Part shown: one piece after another, positions 8,764 through 17,961 of the stretch
How the letters are laid out: each line of letters starts with the position of its first letter
How positions within the stretch are numbered: the stretch's first letter is position 1
Source of the DNA: Gillisia sp. Hel1_33_143
GTDB lineage: Bacteria; Bacteroidota; Bacteroidia; Flavobacteriales; Flavobacteriaceae
DNA length: 64,000 nucleotides
Direction: 5' to 3'
Assembly: GCF_900104765.1 (NCBI RefSeq)
Contig: NZ_LT629737.1
Location: 3,224,001 to 3,288,000 of the forward strand
Position numbers and translations under genes: made by a program
Notes under the pieces: generated by a model
Databases searched by the model: none
Told to the model about the DNA's origin: nothing
What the model saw: the letters and a program-made list of their open reading frames with translations, nothing else

Positions 8764-10734
8764 TTAATGCTCACTAGCCTTTCGATCTAGGCTTTGATAC
8801 GAAGAATTCTTGCTTATAAATTCAGGAATAAGTTCTTTTAGTTTTGCTACAACTTTATCATTCTTTAAGTTATTAGCAGACTTAATAATCTTATTTATCT
8901 TTTCATTAATAAACTCGTAATCCTGAACTTTGTCTACTCCAATCATTATCTTTTTATGATGAGTTGGAAGTGTCTTACATTCATCATTTAAAAGTTCTTC
9001 ATAAAGTTTCTCACCTGGTCTTAAACCAGTTATTTTTATTTTGATATGTTTATCTGGAGTATAACCAGCGAGTTTGATCATTTTAATTGCTAAATCCATG
9101 ATCTTTACTGGTTCTCCCATATCAAAAACAAAAATTTCACCTCCTTTACCCATTGTACCAGCCTCCAAAACTAATTGACAAGCTTCAGGAATGGTCATAA
9201 AGTATCTTATGATATCTGGATGTGTAATTGTAATTGGACCACCCTTCTCTATTTGCTTTTTAAATAGTGGAACCACAGAACCATTAGAACCTAATACATT
9301 ACCAAATCTTGTAGTAATGAATTTAGTGGTGTCTGGATCTAAACTGTTCTGACTATGAAATAACGATTGCACATACATTTCTGCAGCTCTTTTTGAAGCT
9401 CCCATAACGTTACTAGGGTTGACGGCCTTATCTGTAGATACCATCACAAAATGTCCTACTTTATATTTGACTGATAGGTCTGCTAAATTCTTCGTACCAT
9501 TAATATTTACAAAAATTGCTTCATGAGGATTCCCCTCCATAAGAGGAACATGCTTATATGCTGCTGCATGATAAACAACATCAATATTCTGATTTTGAAA
9601 CATCAACTCTAATCGTTTCTGATTACCAACATCACAAATTATACATTTGTAATCTAAATCCGGAAACTTAGATTCTACCTCTAATTGAACATTGTGTAAG
9701 GGAGTTTCAGCCTGATCCAATATTAATAATCTCTTTGGGTTATATTGCGCAACCTGTCTAACAATCTCACTTCCAATAGAGCCTGCTCCTCCAGTAACCA
9801 ATATAGTCTTTCCGGTAAGCTGAGCTTGTTTATTCTCTTTATCAAGAGTAATTGGCTCTCTATCTAAAAGATCTTCAATTTGAAGTGTTTTTACGGTTTG
9901 AGCTATAGGCTTATCTTGATCATCCCAAGAGGATACTATAGGTGCGTTAAAAACTTTAATGTCATGTTCTAAGCAATCTTCAACTATGGCAAACTTTTCT
10001 TCTGAAGTGAATTTATTTTCAGAAAGTATAACGGCAGAAGCACCGAGGTTTGAAATTTGCTGATGAATGGTACTCGTATATTTTACCACGGGCTTATCTA
10101 AGATTCTGATACTCCTGTTATGCTTCTCTTTTGTTAAAAACCCTGTTATTTTGAATCTTCTAGGATGCTCAATATCCAATGCTCCAGCAATTGAAATGGC
10201 ATTCTCATCCACCCCAAGAATTACAGCATCAATTAACTCGGCACTTTTCTGAGCAATCTTAAAGTACTCATAAACTTGTTTAATAGTTAATCGAAAAAGA
10301 AATAAAAGTGAAAAAGAGATCCAAAGATTTATAAGCAAACCTCCTATTAAAAAAATCTTAGCACCAATTATAAAGTAAGTGATATAATTTATAAAGATCA
10401 ACGTTATAAAAGCTGAAGAAGTTGCTAACAATAATTTTATAGCATCAATATTCGAAGAATACCTAATGATACCCGCATAAGTTTTAAATACGAAGAAAAA
10501 GAAAATATTGATGAGCACAATTATCATGGCTTTTAATGGAAAGTCCAATAAAGTATAATAATTAGGTGTTAAATCTATTATGATAAGAATAGTTAGTAAG
10601 GTAGAAACCGAAACTAAAAATATATCTATAAGAAATACAACCCACCTGGGTAGATATTTTATATTTCTAATATCAAGCGATGTATCTTCACCAGATAAAC
10701 TAAACTTAAGTGCATTCTTAATTCTATTCGCCAT
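8764..10734 (-). CDS. pglF: Membrane-bound UDP-GlcNAc 4,6-dehydratase (PglF/WbpM/CapD-like)
   Basis: 656 residues. Four hydrophobic helices occupy about residues 30-150, followed by a linker Rossmann-like region and a C-terminal short-chain dehydrogenase/reductase domain. NAD-binding motif VTGGAGSIGSE is near 310-325. The catalytic region has STDKAVNPSNVMGASKR near 431-448, with the TDK arrangement of the large WbpM/PglF class in place of the usual Tyr. Predicted reaction: UDP-GlcNAc to UDP-4-keto-6-deoxy sugar. The next upstream genes are a DegT aminotransferase, a PglD-like acetyltransferase and a PglC-like transferase, giving the full UDP-bacillosamine route. It is 7 bp from the aminotransferase gene, so it is in the same operon. 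Confidence 0.88.
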   Translation of the reverse strand: MANRIKNALKFSLSGEDTSLDIRNIKYLPRWVVFLIDIFLVSVSTLLTILIIIDLTPNYYTLLDFPLKAMIIVLINIFFFFVFKTYAGIIRYSSNIDAIKLLLATSSAFITLIFINYITYFIIGAKIFLIGGLLINLWISFSLLFLFRLTIKQVYEYFKIAQKSAELIDAVILGVDENAISIAGALDIEHPRRFKITGFLTKEKHNRSIRILDKPVVKYTSTIHQQISNLGASAVILSENKFTSEEKFAIVEDCLEHDIKVFNAPIVSSWDDQDKPIAQTVKTLQIEDLLDREPITLDKENKQAQLTGKTILVTGGAGSIGSEIVRQVAQYNPKRLLILDQAETPLHNVQLEVESKFPDLDYKCIICDVGNQKRLELMFQNQNIDVVYHAAAYKHVPLMEGNPHEAIFVNINGTKNLADLSVKYKVGHFVMVSTDKAVNPSNVMGASKRAAEMYVQSLFHSQNSLDPDTTKFITTRFGNVLGSNGSVVPLFKKQIEKGGPITITHPDIIRYFMTIPEACQLVLEAGTMGKGGEIFVFDMGEPVKIMDLAIKMIKLAGYTPDKHIKIKITGLRPGEKLYEELLNDECKTLPTHHKKIMIGVDKVQDYEFINEKINKIIKSANNLKNDKVVAKLKELIPEFISKNSSYQSLDRKASEH

Positions 10735-10741
10735 TTTTTAA

Positions 10742-11917
10742 TTATCTATTAAAGCTTTCTCTTATAGCGCTTGAAATACGATCTCTGTCCTCATCAGATA
10801 AATTGGATCCCGATGGTAAACACAACCCAATATCAAAAAGTTTTTCTGAAACTCCATTACCATAAAAAGGTGCATCAGCAAAAACCGGCTGCATATGCAT
10901 TGGTTTCCATAATGGCCTACTTTCTATATTTTCTTTTTCCAGACTTAATCTTAGATTTTCTCTACTAATTCCTCCTGTTAGCTTCTCATCTACTAAAATC
11001 ACCGAAAGCCAATGATTTGAAAATATATCAGTATTATTTTCTTTAAAAACAGTAACACCATCAATATCAGAAAAAATATCTTGATAAAATTGATTCATTT
11101 TTCTGCGCAATGCAACGTGTTCATCTAAAATTTGCATTTGTCCTCTGCCTATTCCTGCAGAAATATTGCTCAATCTATAATTATAACCAATTTCGCTATG
11201 TTGATAATGTGGCGCATCATCTCTTGCTTGTGTAGCTAAAAATACTGCTTTTTTCTTAAACTCCTCATTACGAGTAACTAATGCTCCACCTCCAGAGGTA
11301 GTGATTATTTTATTACCATTAAACGATAAAACTCCAAGATCACCAAAAGTTCCACACTTTTGACCATCATAAGTACTTCCTAATGCTTCTGCGCTATCTT
11401 CAATAACAGGTATATTATATTTCTTCGAGATTGCTTGTATTTCTTTAACCTTGTAAGGCATACCATAAAGATGTACCGCAATAATTGCCTTGGGTGTATT
11501 GCCTTTTTCAATTCTATCTAAAATGGCATTCTCTAAATGCACAGGACAAATATTATAAGTATCCATTTCACTATCCACAAAAATAGGCTTCGCTCCTAAA
11601 TAAGCTATAGGATTTGCAGAAGCTGCAAAGGTCATACTCTGACAAATAACTTCATCTCCAGGTTTTACACCCACCAAAATTAAAGCAAGATGTAGTGCAG
11701 CCGTCCCAGAACTTAAAGCAGCCACTCCACCGGTTTTAGTAGCTACAAAATTAGATTCTTCAACGGTAGTAAATAAATAGTCATTAAGATCCTGCTCAAA
11801 TCCATTCACGTTTGGTCCTAATGGAGCAATCCAATTATTTTCAAAAGCATCATTAATGAAATTCTGCTCGTTTCCACCCATGTGTGGAGATGATAACCAA
11901 ATCTTATTCTTTTCCAT
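10742..11917 (-). CDS. pglE: PLP-dependent UDP-4-keto sugar aminotransferase (PglE-like, DegT/DnrJ/EryC1/StrS)
   Basis: 391 residues, standard length for the family. Motifs: SSGTAALHLAL near 68, EDSAEALGSTYDG near 172, and SFNGNKIITTSGGG near 195, in which the Lys should carry PLP. The protein ends with the substrate-binding C-terminal region (RPLWKPMHMQPVF near 337). Predicted role: transfer an amino group from glutamate to C4 of the PglF product. It lies between pglF and pglD with gaps of 7 and 4 bp. The assignment to bacillosamine rests on this gene order; the family alone covers many sugars. Confidence 0.85.
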   Translation of the reverse strand: MEKNKIWLSSPHMGGNEQNFINDAFENNWIAPLGPNVNGFEQDLNDYLFTTVEESNFVATKTGGVAALSSGTAALHLALILVGVKPGDEVICQSMTFAASANPIAYLGAKPIFVDSEMDTYNICPVHLENAILDRIEKGNTPKAIIAVHLYGMPYKVKEIQAISKKYNIPVIEDSAEALGSTYDGQKCGTFGDLGVLSFNGNKIITTSGGGALVTRNEEFKKKAVFLATQARDDAPHYQHSEIGYNYRLSNISAGIGRGQMQILDEHVALRRKMNQFYQDIFSDIDGVTVFKENNTDIFSNHWLSVILVDEKLTGGISRENLRLSLEKENIESRPLWKPMHMQPVFADAPFYGNGVSEKLFDIGLCLPSGSNLSDEDRDRISSAIRESFNR

Positions 11918-11921
11918 AAAC

Positions 11922-12521
11922 TTATTTCGTATACTTTATAATTTTACCAGGATTACCCACTACTACTGCAAAATCTGGTATGTCGTTAATAATAACTGCT
12001 CCAGCACCAATCTTAACCCAAGACCCAATCTTAACCCCAGGTATCACAACGGCTCCAATTCCAACATGAGTTCCTTCGCCAATCTCTACATTACCAGCTA
12101 ACGCTGAATTTGGTGAGATATGCACATAATCTGATAGAATGCAATCATGCTCTACCACTGCTCCTGTATTAATAATACAATGAGAACCTATTTTAACATC
12201 TGCATTAATACTAGAATTTGCCATCACAACAGTACCATTACTAATCTCTGCCGATTCTGATACTTCCGAAGAAGCATGTAACAGTGCCTCACTGATGTTA
12301 CCTTTAAAACTCGCAGCTACTCTTTTTCGAATTGAATTATCACCGATTGCCAAAACTGTTCCACAATTCAATATTTCTGGTGTTAACTCATGAGAAACAT
12401 CAAATCCATAAACTTTGATTACAGCTTTATTATCATCATAAACAGTAGTAATTTTTCCATTTATAGATTTTATAATATCTATAATTACTTTCCCATGACC
12501 ACTTGCTCCGTAAATATTCAT
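11922..12521 (-). CDS. pglD: Sugar-nucleotide 4-amino N-acetyltransferase (PglD/NeuD family)
   Basis: 199 residues. A short N-terminal Rossmann-like part starts IYGASGHGKVIIDII, and a left-handed beta-helix of hexapeptide repeats follows from about residue 90 to 190. VVEHDCILSDYVHISP near 127 contains the His-Asp pair used as catalytic base in PglD. The protein ends with the typical VVGNPGKIIK. Acetyl-CoA-dependent N-acetylation of the UDP-4-amino sugar made by PglE is the expected step, giving UDP-N,N'-diacetylbacillosamine. It is 3 bp from the PglC-like gene and 4 bp from PglE. Confidence 0.86.
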   Translation of the reverse strand: MNIYGASGHGKVIIDIIKSINGKITTVYDDNKAVIKVYGFDVSHELTPEILNCGTVLAIGDNSIRKRVAASFKGNISEALLHASSEVSESAEISNGTVVMANSSINADVKIGSHCIINTGAVVEHDCILSDYVHISPNSALAGNVEIGEGTHVGIGAVVIPGVKIGSWVKIGAGAVIINDIPDFAVVVGNPGKIIKYTK

Positions 12522-12524
12522 AAT

Positions 12525-13130
12525 TTAATTTGAGCCATTAAAAGGTTCTGAAGTAGCCATATTTTCGGCATTAATTCCTTCAGAGACCACTACTTTCTGG
12601 ATGGTTTTAAAAATAATCTTCACGTCTAATACAAAAGATAGATTTTCAACATACCAGTAATCATATTCAAATTTCTGATTCCAACTAATTGCGTTTCTAC
12701 CGTTTACTTGAGCCCATCCCGTAATTCCAGGTTTAACTAAATGCCTTTTATTTTGCCTTTCACTATATATTGGTAAATATTGTGGTAATAATGGACGTGG
12801 TCCTATTAAGCTCATATCTCCTTTAATAACATTTAATAATTGAGGTATTTCATCAATAGAAGTTTTACGAACAAATTTTCCTATTCCCGTCAAACGATCG
12901 GCATCAGGAAGAAGATTCCCCTGATCATCCTTGGCATCAGACATTGTTTTAAACTTAACGATCTTGAAGATATTTTTATTTTTGCCCGGTCTTAATTGAA
13001 AAAAAAATGGGCTTCCACTATTTGCCAAAGCTAAGGCTATGGCAACAAAGATCAATAACGGACTTAAAACTAATAATGCCGCAAAAGCTAACACAAAATC
13101 TATTAAAGGCTTGAAAATCTTTTGATACAT
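12525..13130 (-). CDS. pglC: Initiating phospho-sugar transferase (PglC-like, monotopic bacterial sugar transferase)
   Basis: 201 residues, the minimal PglC size. A re-entrant membrane helix is at about residues 8-34, followed by KFKTMSDAKDDQG near 60-72, RKTSIDEIPQLLNV near 88-101, SLIGPRPLLPQY near 106-117 and PGITGWAQVNGRN near 133-145. All are hallmarks of the family, including the Asp-Glu pair. It should transfer a phospho-sugar (probably diacetylbacillosamine phosphate, given the neighbours) from UDP-sugar to undecaprenyl phosphate at the inner membrane, starting repeat-unit assembly. A T9 homopolymer in the sense strand lies in its 5' third (12999-13007). A promoter-like -7 box lies 73 bp upstream. 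Confidence 0.9.
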   Translation of the reverse strand: MYQKIFKPLIDFVLAFAALLVLSPLLIFVAIALALANSGSPFFFQLRPGKNKNIFKIVKFKTMSDAKDDQGNLLPDADRLTGIGKFVRKTSIDEIPQLLNVIKGDMSLIGPRPLLPQYLPIYSERQNKRHLVKPGITGWAQVNGRNAISWNQKFEYDYWYVENLSFVLDVKIIFKTIQKVVVSEGINAENMATSEPFNGSN

Positions 13131-13203
13131 ATTACAATTTAGTACATTTCTCTATCTATACGTAGAATAAAATGCAATGGTTTAATCCAGTTTTAAATAG
13201 TTG

Positions 13204-13211
13204 CAAAAGTA
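13204..13211 (-). promoter_or_regulatory. Probable -7 box of a promoter for the pglCDEF genes
   Basis: Minus strand TACTTTTG, an exact match to TAnnTTTG, in the 117-bp gap between the GT4 gene and pglC. No good -33 TTTG is seen at the right distance, so this is a partial match. Confidence 0.4.
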
Positions 13212-13247
13212 TGAAACCTTATCTTAATAAAAACTTAATCTAGTGTA

Positions 13248-14408
13248 TTACCCAATGTAAACGTTTTCCAAACCTTTGTACTCCTTCAAAAGCAGTTTCC
13301 AAAAAACCTTTCTTTCATATTTCGACGTTATTTCGCTCCTAGATGATTTGCTTAAATTTACAGTAAGAGCTTTATCGTCAATAAATCTTTTCATTGATTC
13401 TTTAAGGGCTGCTTTATTTTTAGCTGGTATAATTAATCCATTTATTCCTTCTTTTATAATTTCATTACATCCATTGATATCAGATACAATAGAAGGAATT
13501 CCCATTGCTCCTGCTTGCATCACGACATTTGGAAAACCTTCTCTGTAACTTGGAAATGTTAGAATATTGGATACAGCGAAATAAGGGCGCACATCTTGTT
13601 GATAGCCAACAGCAACAATACCTGGATGTGTTTTTATAAGTTCTAAGGTTTGTGCAGATAATGGATCTAAATCCTGCTCAAATGGGCCAACAAGCATTAA
13701 AGTTATAGCAGAATTATTTAAATATAATTCTGTAAATGCTTCTACCAGTTCATTGATTCCTTTCTCGGAAACCAATCTCCCTATAAAGATAAAGACTAAA
13801 TTATTTTCAGGAATTTGCAGTTCTTTCTTTTGATTATTTTGAAATTCTTCTGAATAATTTTCGGGATTAAAATATTGTGTATCTATACCGTTAGAACTGC
13901 CTTCTCCCAATACTTTCAACTTATCTTCCTTTGCAAAATTAGCCTCTAAAATGATTTTCTTTAAACCATACGAATTAGGAAAAACCTTGGTAGCTAAGCT
14001 ATAGGTGAAAGTTTCTACAGCATTCAGAATCTTTCTTTTAATACCCGTAGTCTCCATAAGCGGTAAACCAGCTACGGTATGCAATCTTATAGGAACTCCT
14101 GCCAATTTAGCCGCCAACATCCCTACAATTCCCGCCTTTGGGGTGTGAGTATGAACAATTTCCGGTTTTTCTTTCTGAAAATACCTATATAATTTATATA
14201 CTGCCTTTAAATCTTGAACTGGAGTAATAGCTCTTGTCATTTCTACCCAGTGAGTATTCACATGATTATCTACACCATATTTATCAAGTCTAGGCTTCTC
14301 CGCAGAAATAGCCGTAACTTCATAATGATCATTCATAAATGTTAACTGTCCTTCTAAAAGCTTTTCAAGAGAAAGTGGTATAGTGGTAATTCGAACTAAT
14401 TTGTGCAA
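13248..14408 (-). CDS. GT4 glycosyltransferase (PglA-like)
   Basis: 386 residues, GT-B fold. The N-terminal half contains VHTHTPKAGIVGMLAAKLAG near 98-117, typical of PglA/WbpX-like GT4 enzymes. The C-terminal half has FIGRLVSEKGINELVEAF near 210-227 and the nucleotide-sugar site SYREGFPNVVMQAGAMG near 288-304, with the EGFP..V..A pattern. It probably adds the second sugar to the lipid-linked residue formed by PglC. The start is TTG (14406-14408): no ATG occurs in frame between it and the previous gene, and the following residues (HKLVRITTIPLSLEKLL) match the usual N-terminus. It is the last gene before the pgl promoter gap. Confidence 0.85.
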   Translation of the reverse strand: MHKLVRITTIPLSLEKLLEGQLTFMNDHYEVTAISAEKPRLDKYGVDNHVNTHWVEMTRAITPVQDLKAVYKLYRYFQKEKPEIVHTHTPKAGIVGMLAAKLAGVPIRLHTVAGLPLMETTGIKRKILNAVETFTYSLATKVFPNSYGLKKIILEANFAKEDKLKVLGEGSSNGIDTQYFNPENYSEEFQNNQKKELQIPENNLVFIFIGRLVSEKGINELVEAFTELYLNNSAITLMLVGPFEQDLDPLSAQTLELIKTHPGIVAVGYQQDVRPYFAVSNILTFPSYREGFPNVVMQAGAMGIPSIVSDINGCNEIIKEGINGLIIPAKNKAALKESMKRFIDDKALTVNLSKSSRSEITSKYERKVFWKLLLKEYKGLENVYIG

Positions 14409-14495
14409 AATATATATTTTCTGTAAAAATATTATAATTAACTCAGATAAAATTAATCGATAGATATTTATAAAGTAAAATTTCTGACAGAAGTT

Positions 14496-15728
14496 TTAGG
14501 CTGCCTTAGGAAACGATTCGTACACTTTTAGTGTATTTAATTTTACTTTCTCTGAAATGGCCTTTTCATGAGCTAAGAAATAATAAATTACAAAAAATAG
14601 AAAGTACATTATCATGGACTTTTGTCTGATGATTATCCCCAGATTAGACATAACAAACGTCATTGCAAAAGAAGTTAATAAGAAAAGCACTAAACTCATT
14701 TTCACATTAGAGGGTGCGGTTCTTATAAATTGAACGAAGTTTCTTTTAAAAATCTTTAAGAAAAGTAAGAGATAAATAAGATTCTCAAAAGACACAATGA
14801 TCCCTAAAATACCTGGAGCATCCAAAAATAGAGGACGGAACCAAAATGTAAACATTTTCTCAGGAAAAGAATAACCAGCCATATTTACGCCAGATGAGCT
14901 CTCACTTAAAGAGCTAGCTCGCTTTGAGGTAAAGTTTATAAAATCTGATACTAAATTTTGAGAATTTTCTAGATTCACCACACCTAGAATTTTATCTTTA
15001 GCTAGGAATATTGCTAAAAGTAGAAAACTACATACAACAGATTTTATCTTCCAACTAAACTTTTGTCTACCTGTTAAAAATCCAAATATTGCACAAACTG
15101 CAACCAAAAGGAATATATGAGGTCTAATATAGAAAATAAAGAGAGAACTAATAACAACTCCCAAATACCTGTTCTTAGGTTTTGAGATGGAGTAGGAAAA
15201 CATCATTATAAAAAAGAATATTAAAGCTCCTTTCCCCAAAGATGCTGTCCAAAAATGCATGTTTGGCAAAAATAATATTAAAGATAAAAAATCTATTTTT
15301 TTAAATACTTTGACATCTATAGAAATGTTTTCTTTAAAGAATAGATATGCAAAAACAAAACCCATAAAACCTACCCATGTATAAAGCAGCATCATCATCT
15401 CATAACTAAATCCTAAGTAGTTAATAAATGGGTAATTAATAAAATTGATAAATGTTGTTTCAGTACCAAAGAAACTTCCCCATGATCTCCCAACTCTTTG
15501 GGGCCAAGTAAAATATTTATGAGAATCAGAAGGATTAAATGTTGCATATAAATAATAAAAAACTCCAAAAAAGATATGATAGAAAAATAATTTATTCATT
15601 AATGGAACTGAAAAGAATTCATGTTTTCTTTTCAGTTGCTTAAATGAATATTGAGTAAGAAGATATAGAAATGGAATAAGAAATATAACATCCACCAAAT
15701 CATAAAGCTCAGATATTTCGAATTTCAT
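14496..15728 (-). CDS. Polytopic membrane protein, probable Wzy-like polysaccharide polymerase
   Basis: 410 residues with about ten hydrophobic segments and little else. Notable short motifs are FWTASLGKGALIFF near 158, FYIRPHIF near 199 and a late NLGIIIRQKSMIMYFLFF near 367. R-P-H and RQK-type motifs recur in polymerase-like membrane proteins of Bacteroidota polysaccharide loci, and every such locus needs one, so a Wzy role is inferred. A clear paralogue lies at 22040-23233 with the same motifs in the same order. The start codon sits in a perfect 12-bp hairpin (15722-15753). No other function is suggested by the sequence. Confidence 0.6.
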   Translation of the reverse strand: MKFEISELYDLVDVIFLIPFLYLLTQYSFKQLKRKHEFFSVPLMNKLFFYHIFFGVFYYLYATFNPSDSHKYFTWPQRVGRSWGSFFGTETTFINFINYPFINYLGFSYEMMMLLYTWVGFMGFVFAYLFFKENISIDVKVFKKIDFLSLILFLPNMHFWTASLGKGALIFFFIMMFSYSISKPKNRYLGVVISSLFIFYIRPHIFLLVAVCAIFGFLTGRQKFSWKIKSVVCSFLLLAIFLAKDKILGVVNLENSQNLVSDFINFTSKRASSLSESSSGVNMAGYSFPEKMFTFWFRPLFLDAPGILGIIVSFENLIYLLLFLKIFKRNFVQFIRTAPSNVKMSLVLFLLTSFAMTFVMSNLGIIIRQKSMIMYFLFFVIYYFLAHEKAISEKVKLNTLKVYESFPKAA

Positions 15729-15753
15729 AGTAATTATTATTTTACTATGAAAT
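15722..15753 (-). promoter_or_regulatory. Perfect 12-bp inverted repeat burying a start codon
   Basis: ATTTCATAGTAA (15722-15733) and TTACTATGAAAT (15742-15753) are exact reverse complements with an 8-base AT-only loop. In the mRNA of the 14496-15728 gene the downstream arm contains the AUG start codon, paired with CAU in the upstream arm. This would limit ribosome access, or it could be an operator; the sequence does not decide. Confidence 0.55.
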
Positions 15754-16031
15754 GCAAATTTTCAACCATTTAAGAGTTAATATCGCAACCAATGTTGTAC
15801 AATTGGCGGATTACTCTACGAATCAACCTATTATTGATAATTAGCGTGCTAAAATAATTTCATGCCTAATAATAATAAGACTACTTATTAAGTTTAAAAT
15901 TCAGAGTTTCTACACAAAACTGTGGAAATTCTACATAAGTATATCATAATGATGCATGAGAACTATATCGCATTATTAACATCTAATTACTACGACAAAG
16001 TAACTATATGTAAATTCCTCGGTTTAATGAT
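15754..16031. other. Gene-free spacer between a Wzy-like gene and a repeat lipoprotein
   Basis: The total gap between the two minus-strand genes is about 359 bp. Apart from the start-codon hairpin at one end and the terminator at the other, I see no convincing ORF, exact promoter match or repeat in this part. It is AT-rich with stop codons in all frames. Confidence 0.6.
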
Positions 16032-16067
16032 AAAAAAAGAGCAGTTGGATACAATCCCCTGCTCTTT
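16032..16067 (-). terminator. Rho-independent terminator after the repeat lipoprotein
   Basis: Minus strand: AAAGAGCAG (from 16067 down), a 14-base loop, then CTGCTCTTT running into a T tract of seven (9-bp perfect stem). It lies 20 bp past the lipoprotein stop and separates that gene from the Wzy-like gene downstream. Confidence 0.85.
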
Positions 16068-16087
16068 ACAAGATATGAGTAATTAAA

Positions 16088-17041
16088 TCAATCTTCAACC
16101 ACCTTTATCGTTAATTCAACAGAATCTGAACAATCACCTTCTATAATAGTATACGTAGTTGTAAACTCTCCAATTGGATTATTTTGAAAATTACGAATAA
16201 GTTCCCATATTGATGGATCAAATGTCCCTTGTCTAGAGATACCTTGAGCCAATAGCGTTAAATATAATTTTCTAACTTCATCCCAGCTTTCAATATTAGC
16301 TGCAACAGATCTTGTTAGTGTAATAGAATTATCTGGTCCAGCGGTTACTCCGTTACAAATTGGGTCTGAATCCTTATCCTTAATTACCTTTACCGTAAGG
16401 ATGACGCTATCTGTACATTCACCTTCACCAATGGTATACACCGTTGAAAAATCCCCAATAGGTTGATTTTGAAAAGCGGCAATAATATTTTTAATGGAAG
16501 GGCTAAATGTACCTGCTCTACTAACACCTGGCGGTAATAAACCTAGATAAAGTTTTCTTACTTCATCCCAACTTTCAATGTTAGTTGCTGTAGTTTGTTC
16601 AATTTCAACAGAATTATCTGAACCTGCATCAACCGGTTCACAGGGAGGTATATTTAATGGATCTTCTATAACTTGAATGGTTAATAGAACAGTATCCAAG
16701 CATTCACCTTCATCCAAAGAATATTCAGTAGTAAAAAAGCCCAGATTTTCCTCATTAAATTGATGTATTATTTCCCAAATAGAAGGATTAAAAGTTCCTT
16801 TAGTACTTACTCCAGCGGGTAGTAAATTCACATATATTTTCCGAACCTCATCCCAACTTTCTTTAATACTAGCTTCCGAACGGGTAAGGATCGTAGATTT
16901 GTCTGGCCCCGCACATCCTATAATTTCAGTTGTAACATCTAAATGTTTAGTAATTTGTAGTTCATCTTCAATTGGATCAACTGAACATGAAACTTGAATT
17001 AAAACAATAAACAAAATAAGTAATATCTTCTTCATAATCAT
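16088..17041 (-). CDS. Lipoprotein with three ~88-residue repeats, function unknown
   Basis: 317 residues. A lipoprotein signal ends at Cys19 (LIQVSC), so the mature protein should be membrane-anchored outside the cytoplasm. Three repeats lie at about 43-126, 134-221 and 229-317. Each begins with Cys and an AGPDxS/AGSDNS segment, has a central ESWDEVRKxYxxLLxxG(V/I)S followed by GTFxPSI, and closes with a (S/T)xYxxxEG(E/D)C strand and an xLTIxVxxD strand. The two Cys per repeat (43/114, 134/209, 229/304) could pair. The ends look Ig/PKD-like, with a helical insertion carrying SWDEVRKLY. I do not recognise the family. It has its own terminator, so it seems to be a separate unit inside the polysaccharide locus. 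A second ATG (17035) may be the true start. Confidence 0.8.
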   Translation of the reverse strand: MIMKKILLILFIVLIQVSCSVDPIEDELQITKHLDVTTEIIGCAGPDKSTILTRSEASIKESWDEVRKIYVNLLPAGVSTKGTFNPSIWEIIHQFNEENLGFFTTEYSLDEGECLDTVLLTIQVIEDPLNIPPCEPVDAGSDNSVEIEQTTATNIESWDEVRKLYLGLLPPGVSRAGTFSPSIKNIIAAFQNQPIGDFSTVYTIGEGECTDSVILTVKVIKDKDSDPICNGVTAGPDNSITLTRSVAANIESWDEVRKLYLTLLAQGISRQGTFDPSIWELIRNFQNNPIGEFTTTYTIIEGDCSDSVELTIKVVED

Positions 17042-17265
17042 CTGTTTTTAAGTTCATTACATTAAATTACCACTTAAGAACACATGAAAATTATAAATTC
17101 GACAGGCGGACTTTATAATCGACTAAAGACATAATTACCGTAAAATTTAAGTAATCATATGAAGGAAATACCGTATGTTTCATTTATAGAAATGCTTATA
17201 GATTAAATTTTATTTAGATATGGTTTTATTAATTGATAATATAAAACCAATTCTGGTAAAAGCTA

Positions 17266-17273
17266 TATATTTG
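17266..17273 (+). promoter_or_regulatory. -7 box for the plus-strand acetyltransferase/GT2 pair
   Basis: TATATTTG, an exact TAnnTTTG, 25 bp before the ATG at 17299. No TTTG is found at the expected -33 distance; the nearest TTG is about 30 bp away. Confidence 0.45.
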
Positions 17274-17298
17274 AAAGAAGGAAGATTATTTTAATTAT

Positions 17299-17961
17299 AT
17301 GATAAAGAAGAAATTAATTATTTATGGAATAGGAAAATTTGCAGAATATGTAAATTATGTTTTTGAAAATGATAGTGAGTATGAAGTTATCGCATTTTGC
17401 ATTGAAGAAAAATTCTTAGAGTTTAATTCTTTTAAGAATAAGCCCATAGTAAAATTTGAATCGATTGATAGTACTTACCCTCCAGATGTTCACTCTTTAT
17501 TTATTGCAGTTGGGAACAATGATATTAGAAAAAGAATCTTTGACCAATCAGTATTAAAAGGATATGCTTTAGCTAATTATATTTCCTCGAAAAGTAAATT
17601 TTGGAATAATTTAGTTACAGGAAATAATGTTTTTATAGATGAAGGTTGTGTACTTCAACCTTTTATAAAAATTTCAGACAACTGTGTAATTTTTACTTCA
17701 AGTTTAGGTCATCACACTACCATTGGTAAAAACAGTCTATTAAGCGGAAGCAAGACTGGAGGAAATGTGAATATTGGAGAAAATTGTTATGTAGGATTGA
17801 ACGCCTCTATAAAGCAGAATATCAAAATAGGTAACAATACCATAATTGGAATGAATTGCGCCATTGAAAGGGATACAAAGCCAAATGAAGTATATTCCAA
17901 TAAAGGCACAATTAAAAGAAAACTAAATTCTGAACAATTGGGAAATAGATTTTTAAAATAA
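17299..17961 (+). CDS. NeuD/PglD-type hexapeptide acyltransferase
   Basis: 220 residues. The N-terminal Rossmann-like domain begins KLIIYGIGKFAEYVNYVF and contains FIAVGNNDIRKRI near 73-85. A left-handed beta-helix with hexapeptide repeats occupies about residues 100-200. SSLGHHTTIGKN near 133-144 supplies a candidate catalytic His. It would O- or N-acetylate a sugar or sugar nucleotide. The stop codon overlaps the start of the GT2 gene by one base (TAATG), so translation is coupled. This two-gene plus-strand unit interrupts an otherwise minus-strand region, and the substrate is unknown. Confidence 0.78.
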   Translation: MIKKKLIIYGIGKFAEYVNYVFENDSEYEVIAFCIEEKFLEFNSFKNKPIVKFESIDSTYPPDVHSLFIAVGNNDIRKRIFDQSVLKGYALANYISSKSKFWNNLVTGNNVFIDEGCVLQPFIKISDNCVIFTSSLGHHTTIGKNSLLSGSKTGGNVNIGENCYVGLNASIKQNIKIGNNTIIGMNCAIERDTKPNEVYSNKGTIKRKLNSEQLGNRFLK

